Assembly: GCA_964500775.1 (NCBI GenBank)
Contig: CAZCQG010000020.1
Location: 1 to 42,090 of the forward strand
DNA: 42,090 bases
Source of the DNA: CAZCQG01 sp964500775
GTDB lineage: Bacteria; Campylobacterota; Campylobacteria; Campylobacterales; CAZCQG01
Reading direction: 5' to 3'
The notes below the pieces were generated by a model. That model saw only the letters and a program-made list of their open reading frames with translations. It did not search any database and was not told the DNA's origin. A program made the translations under genes and the position numbers. Positions 40,974 to 42,090 of the stretch are shown here, piece by piece; the stretch's first letter is position 1; every line of letters starts with the position of its first letter.

Positions 40974-42090
40974 ATGAGTTTTAAAAAGAAGCTAATCGTA
41001 ATACTAATGACGCTAGGTTTGATACCGATCATCGTACTCGGGATTATCTCGATAACCAAAGCGGAGAACGCCCTAGAGCATGAAGCCGAGATAAAACTCG
41101 AAGGGGTAACGAATCTGAAAATAGGCAATATACGGACATATATGGATTCTGTAAAAAGCGGGATGTCTGCGATAGGAAACAGCGGAGATACCGCAAGGCT
41201 ATTTAACAAACTCGTGGCACTACATAAAAAATATGATGTTCAGGGGGACGCTCCGTTTGATATCGTAGATAAGAGTGACGTAAAAGAGGTATACGCCGAG
41301 TATAACGAACAGTTTGAAAAGATGGTCAAAGATTTCCATCTGTATGATATTTTTGTTATTTGCAAAGCGCACGGTCACGTGATGTATACCGTAGCCAAGG
41401 AATCCGATCTCGGTGCGAATATCGGAGTGGGAGAGTTAAAGGATTCGGGATTGGCGGAGGTGTGGAGAAAAGTAGTCGCCTCAAAGCAGATAGCATTTTC
41501 GGATATGCGTCCGTATGCTCCTAGTAATAATGCTCCTTCGATTTTTATGGGAGCACCGATCATGGAAAAAGGGGAGATGCTCGGTGTAGTAGCCGTGCAG
41601 ATGGATAATTCGGTATTGAATAATATTATGACGAATAATGCCGGATTAGGGGAAACGGGGCAGAGCTATCTTGTGGGCGGTGATTATTTGATGCGGAGTG
41701 ATCTTATCGAAGATATGACCAATTATTCCGTTGCCGCTTCTTTTGCAAAAAACAACAAAACCCAAACAGAATCGGTAAAAAGAGCACTAAATGGAGAAAG
41801 CGGAATAATAAACGCATACGACGTGATGGGCGATGAGGTAATAAGTGCATTTGCGCCGCTTGATTTCTTCGGCACAAAGTGGGCGGTAATCGTCGATATA
41901 ACGATGGAAGAGATCGATAGACCCGTCGTAGAGACAAGAAATATAATACTAATCTCAAGCGCAATTTTTGCAGTACTTATTTTAGGAATCGCGATTTACT
42001 TCGGAAATAGTATCGCCACTCCTATCATCTCCTCTGTCCGCACCATCGCCGAAGCTAACAACCAAGTCGTAGCCGCTTCCGATCAGATAG
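40974..42090 (+). CDS. Methyl-accepting chemotaxis protein with Cache sensor, N-terminal part (partial)
   Basis: The frame from the ATG at 40974 (AGAGGAG 8 nt upstream) is open to the right edge, 372 residues. A membrane helix (about 6-24) is followed by a large periplasmic domain (~30-310) of double-Cache type: YDIFVICKAHGHVMYTVAKESDLG, GQSYLVGGDYLMRSD and WAVIVDITMEEI are typical. A second helix (~320-340) and a HAMP start (NSIATPIISSVRTIAEANN) follow. The signalling domain lies outside the window. The IFVICKAHGHVMYT pattern is common in receptors for organic acids or amino acids; the ligand cannot be told. Confidence 0.88.
   Translation, partial: MSFKKKLIVILMTLGLIPIIVLGIISITKAENALEHEAEIKLEGVTNLKIGNIRTYMDSVKSGMSAIGNSGDTARLFNKLVALHKKYDVQGDAPFDIVDKSDVKEVYAEYNEQFEKMVKDFHLYDIFVICKAHGHVMYTVAKESDLGANIGVGELKDSGLAEVWRKVVASKQIAFSDMRPYAPSNNAPSIFMGAPIMEKGEMLGVVAVQMDNSVLNNIMTNNAGLGETGQSYLVGGDYLMRSDLIEDMTNYSVAASFAKNNKTQTESVKRALNGESGIINAYDVMGDEVISAFAPLDFFGTKWAVIVDITMEEIDRPVVETRNIILISSAIFAVLILGIAIYFGNSIATPIISSVRTIAEANNQVVAASDQI

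Overview
The window reads like chromosomal DNA of a Campylobacterota (epsilonproteobacterial) chemolithotroph of the Sulfuricurvum / Sulfurimonas / Sulfurovum type. This rests on gene content rather than on any search: the small families DUF1882, DUF2393 and DUF1104 are typical of this phylum, the order cvpA-lysS-glyA-DUF1882-SPOR-trpE is familiar there, the histidine kinase has an HQW-type box, and TTG/GTG starts and tightly overlapping genes are common. I saw no rRNA, tRNA, CRISPR array, insertion sequence or phage gene.

Layout. 1-1161: tail of a chemoreceptor and a TIGR01777-type epimerase. 1158-3109 (minus strand): a c-type cytochrome operon made of an SHP-like monoheme cytochrome, a diheme cytochrome DHC, and a b561-type membrane cytochrome fused to a second DHC domain. 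3281-5546 (plus): a His-rich Spy/CpxP-like periplasmic protein followed by an OmpR-type response regulator and its histidine kinase. 5539-6984 (minus): ExbB-ExbD-TonB. 7100-15788 (plus): a structured leader and a six-gene operon coding for a TonB-dependent receptor, a 909-residue membrane fusion (polyferredoxin + NosL-like + Ig-like parts), a NapH-like polyferredoxin, a double-cubane-cluster / 2-hydroxyacyl-CoA dehydratase-type protein, its ATP-dependent activator, and a CcdA/DsbD-like thiol carrier. 15785-17774: two related DUF1104-type secreted proteins on either side of an HD-GYP phosphodiesterase. 17868-19963: a CZB chemoreceptor and a STAS-like protein. 20055-42090: mostly housekeeping genes (aldehyde dehydrogenase, ilvE, SPFH protein, hisIE, DUF2393, an orphan kinase, trpE, SPOR, DUF1882, glyA, lysS, cvpA, yajQ, lnt, radA, ftsY, a thioredoxin lipoprotein, 5-formyl-THF cyclo-ligase, rny, gltA), then the start of another chemoreceptor.

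The most interesting part is 1158-15788. A repeated GTGTTAA box, spaced 10-11 bp, lies both in the divergent region between the SHP cytochrome operon and the two-component genes and in the divergent region between exbB and the receptor operon. I infer that one OmpR-type regulator controls both. The operon itself looks like an uncharacterised reductive uptake or processing system. An outer-membrane receptor with its own energising complex brings in a ligand, probably a metal complex or other small molecule. Membrane polyferredoxins and a copper-chaperone-like (NosL) domain handle electrons or metal at the membrane. An ATP-driven, very-low-potential iron-sulfur enzyme in the cytoplasm carries out a difficult reduction, and a CcdA-like protein exports reducing power to periplasmic thiols. 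The substrate cannot be read from the sequence.
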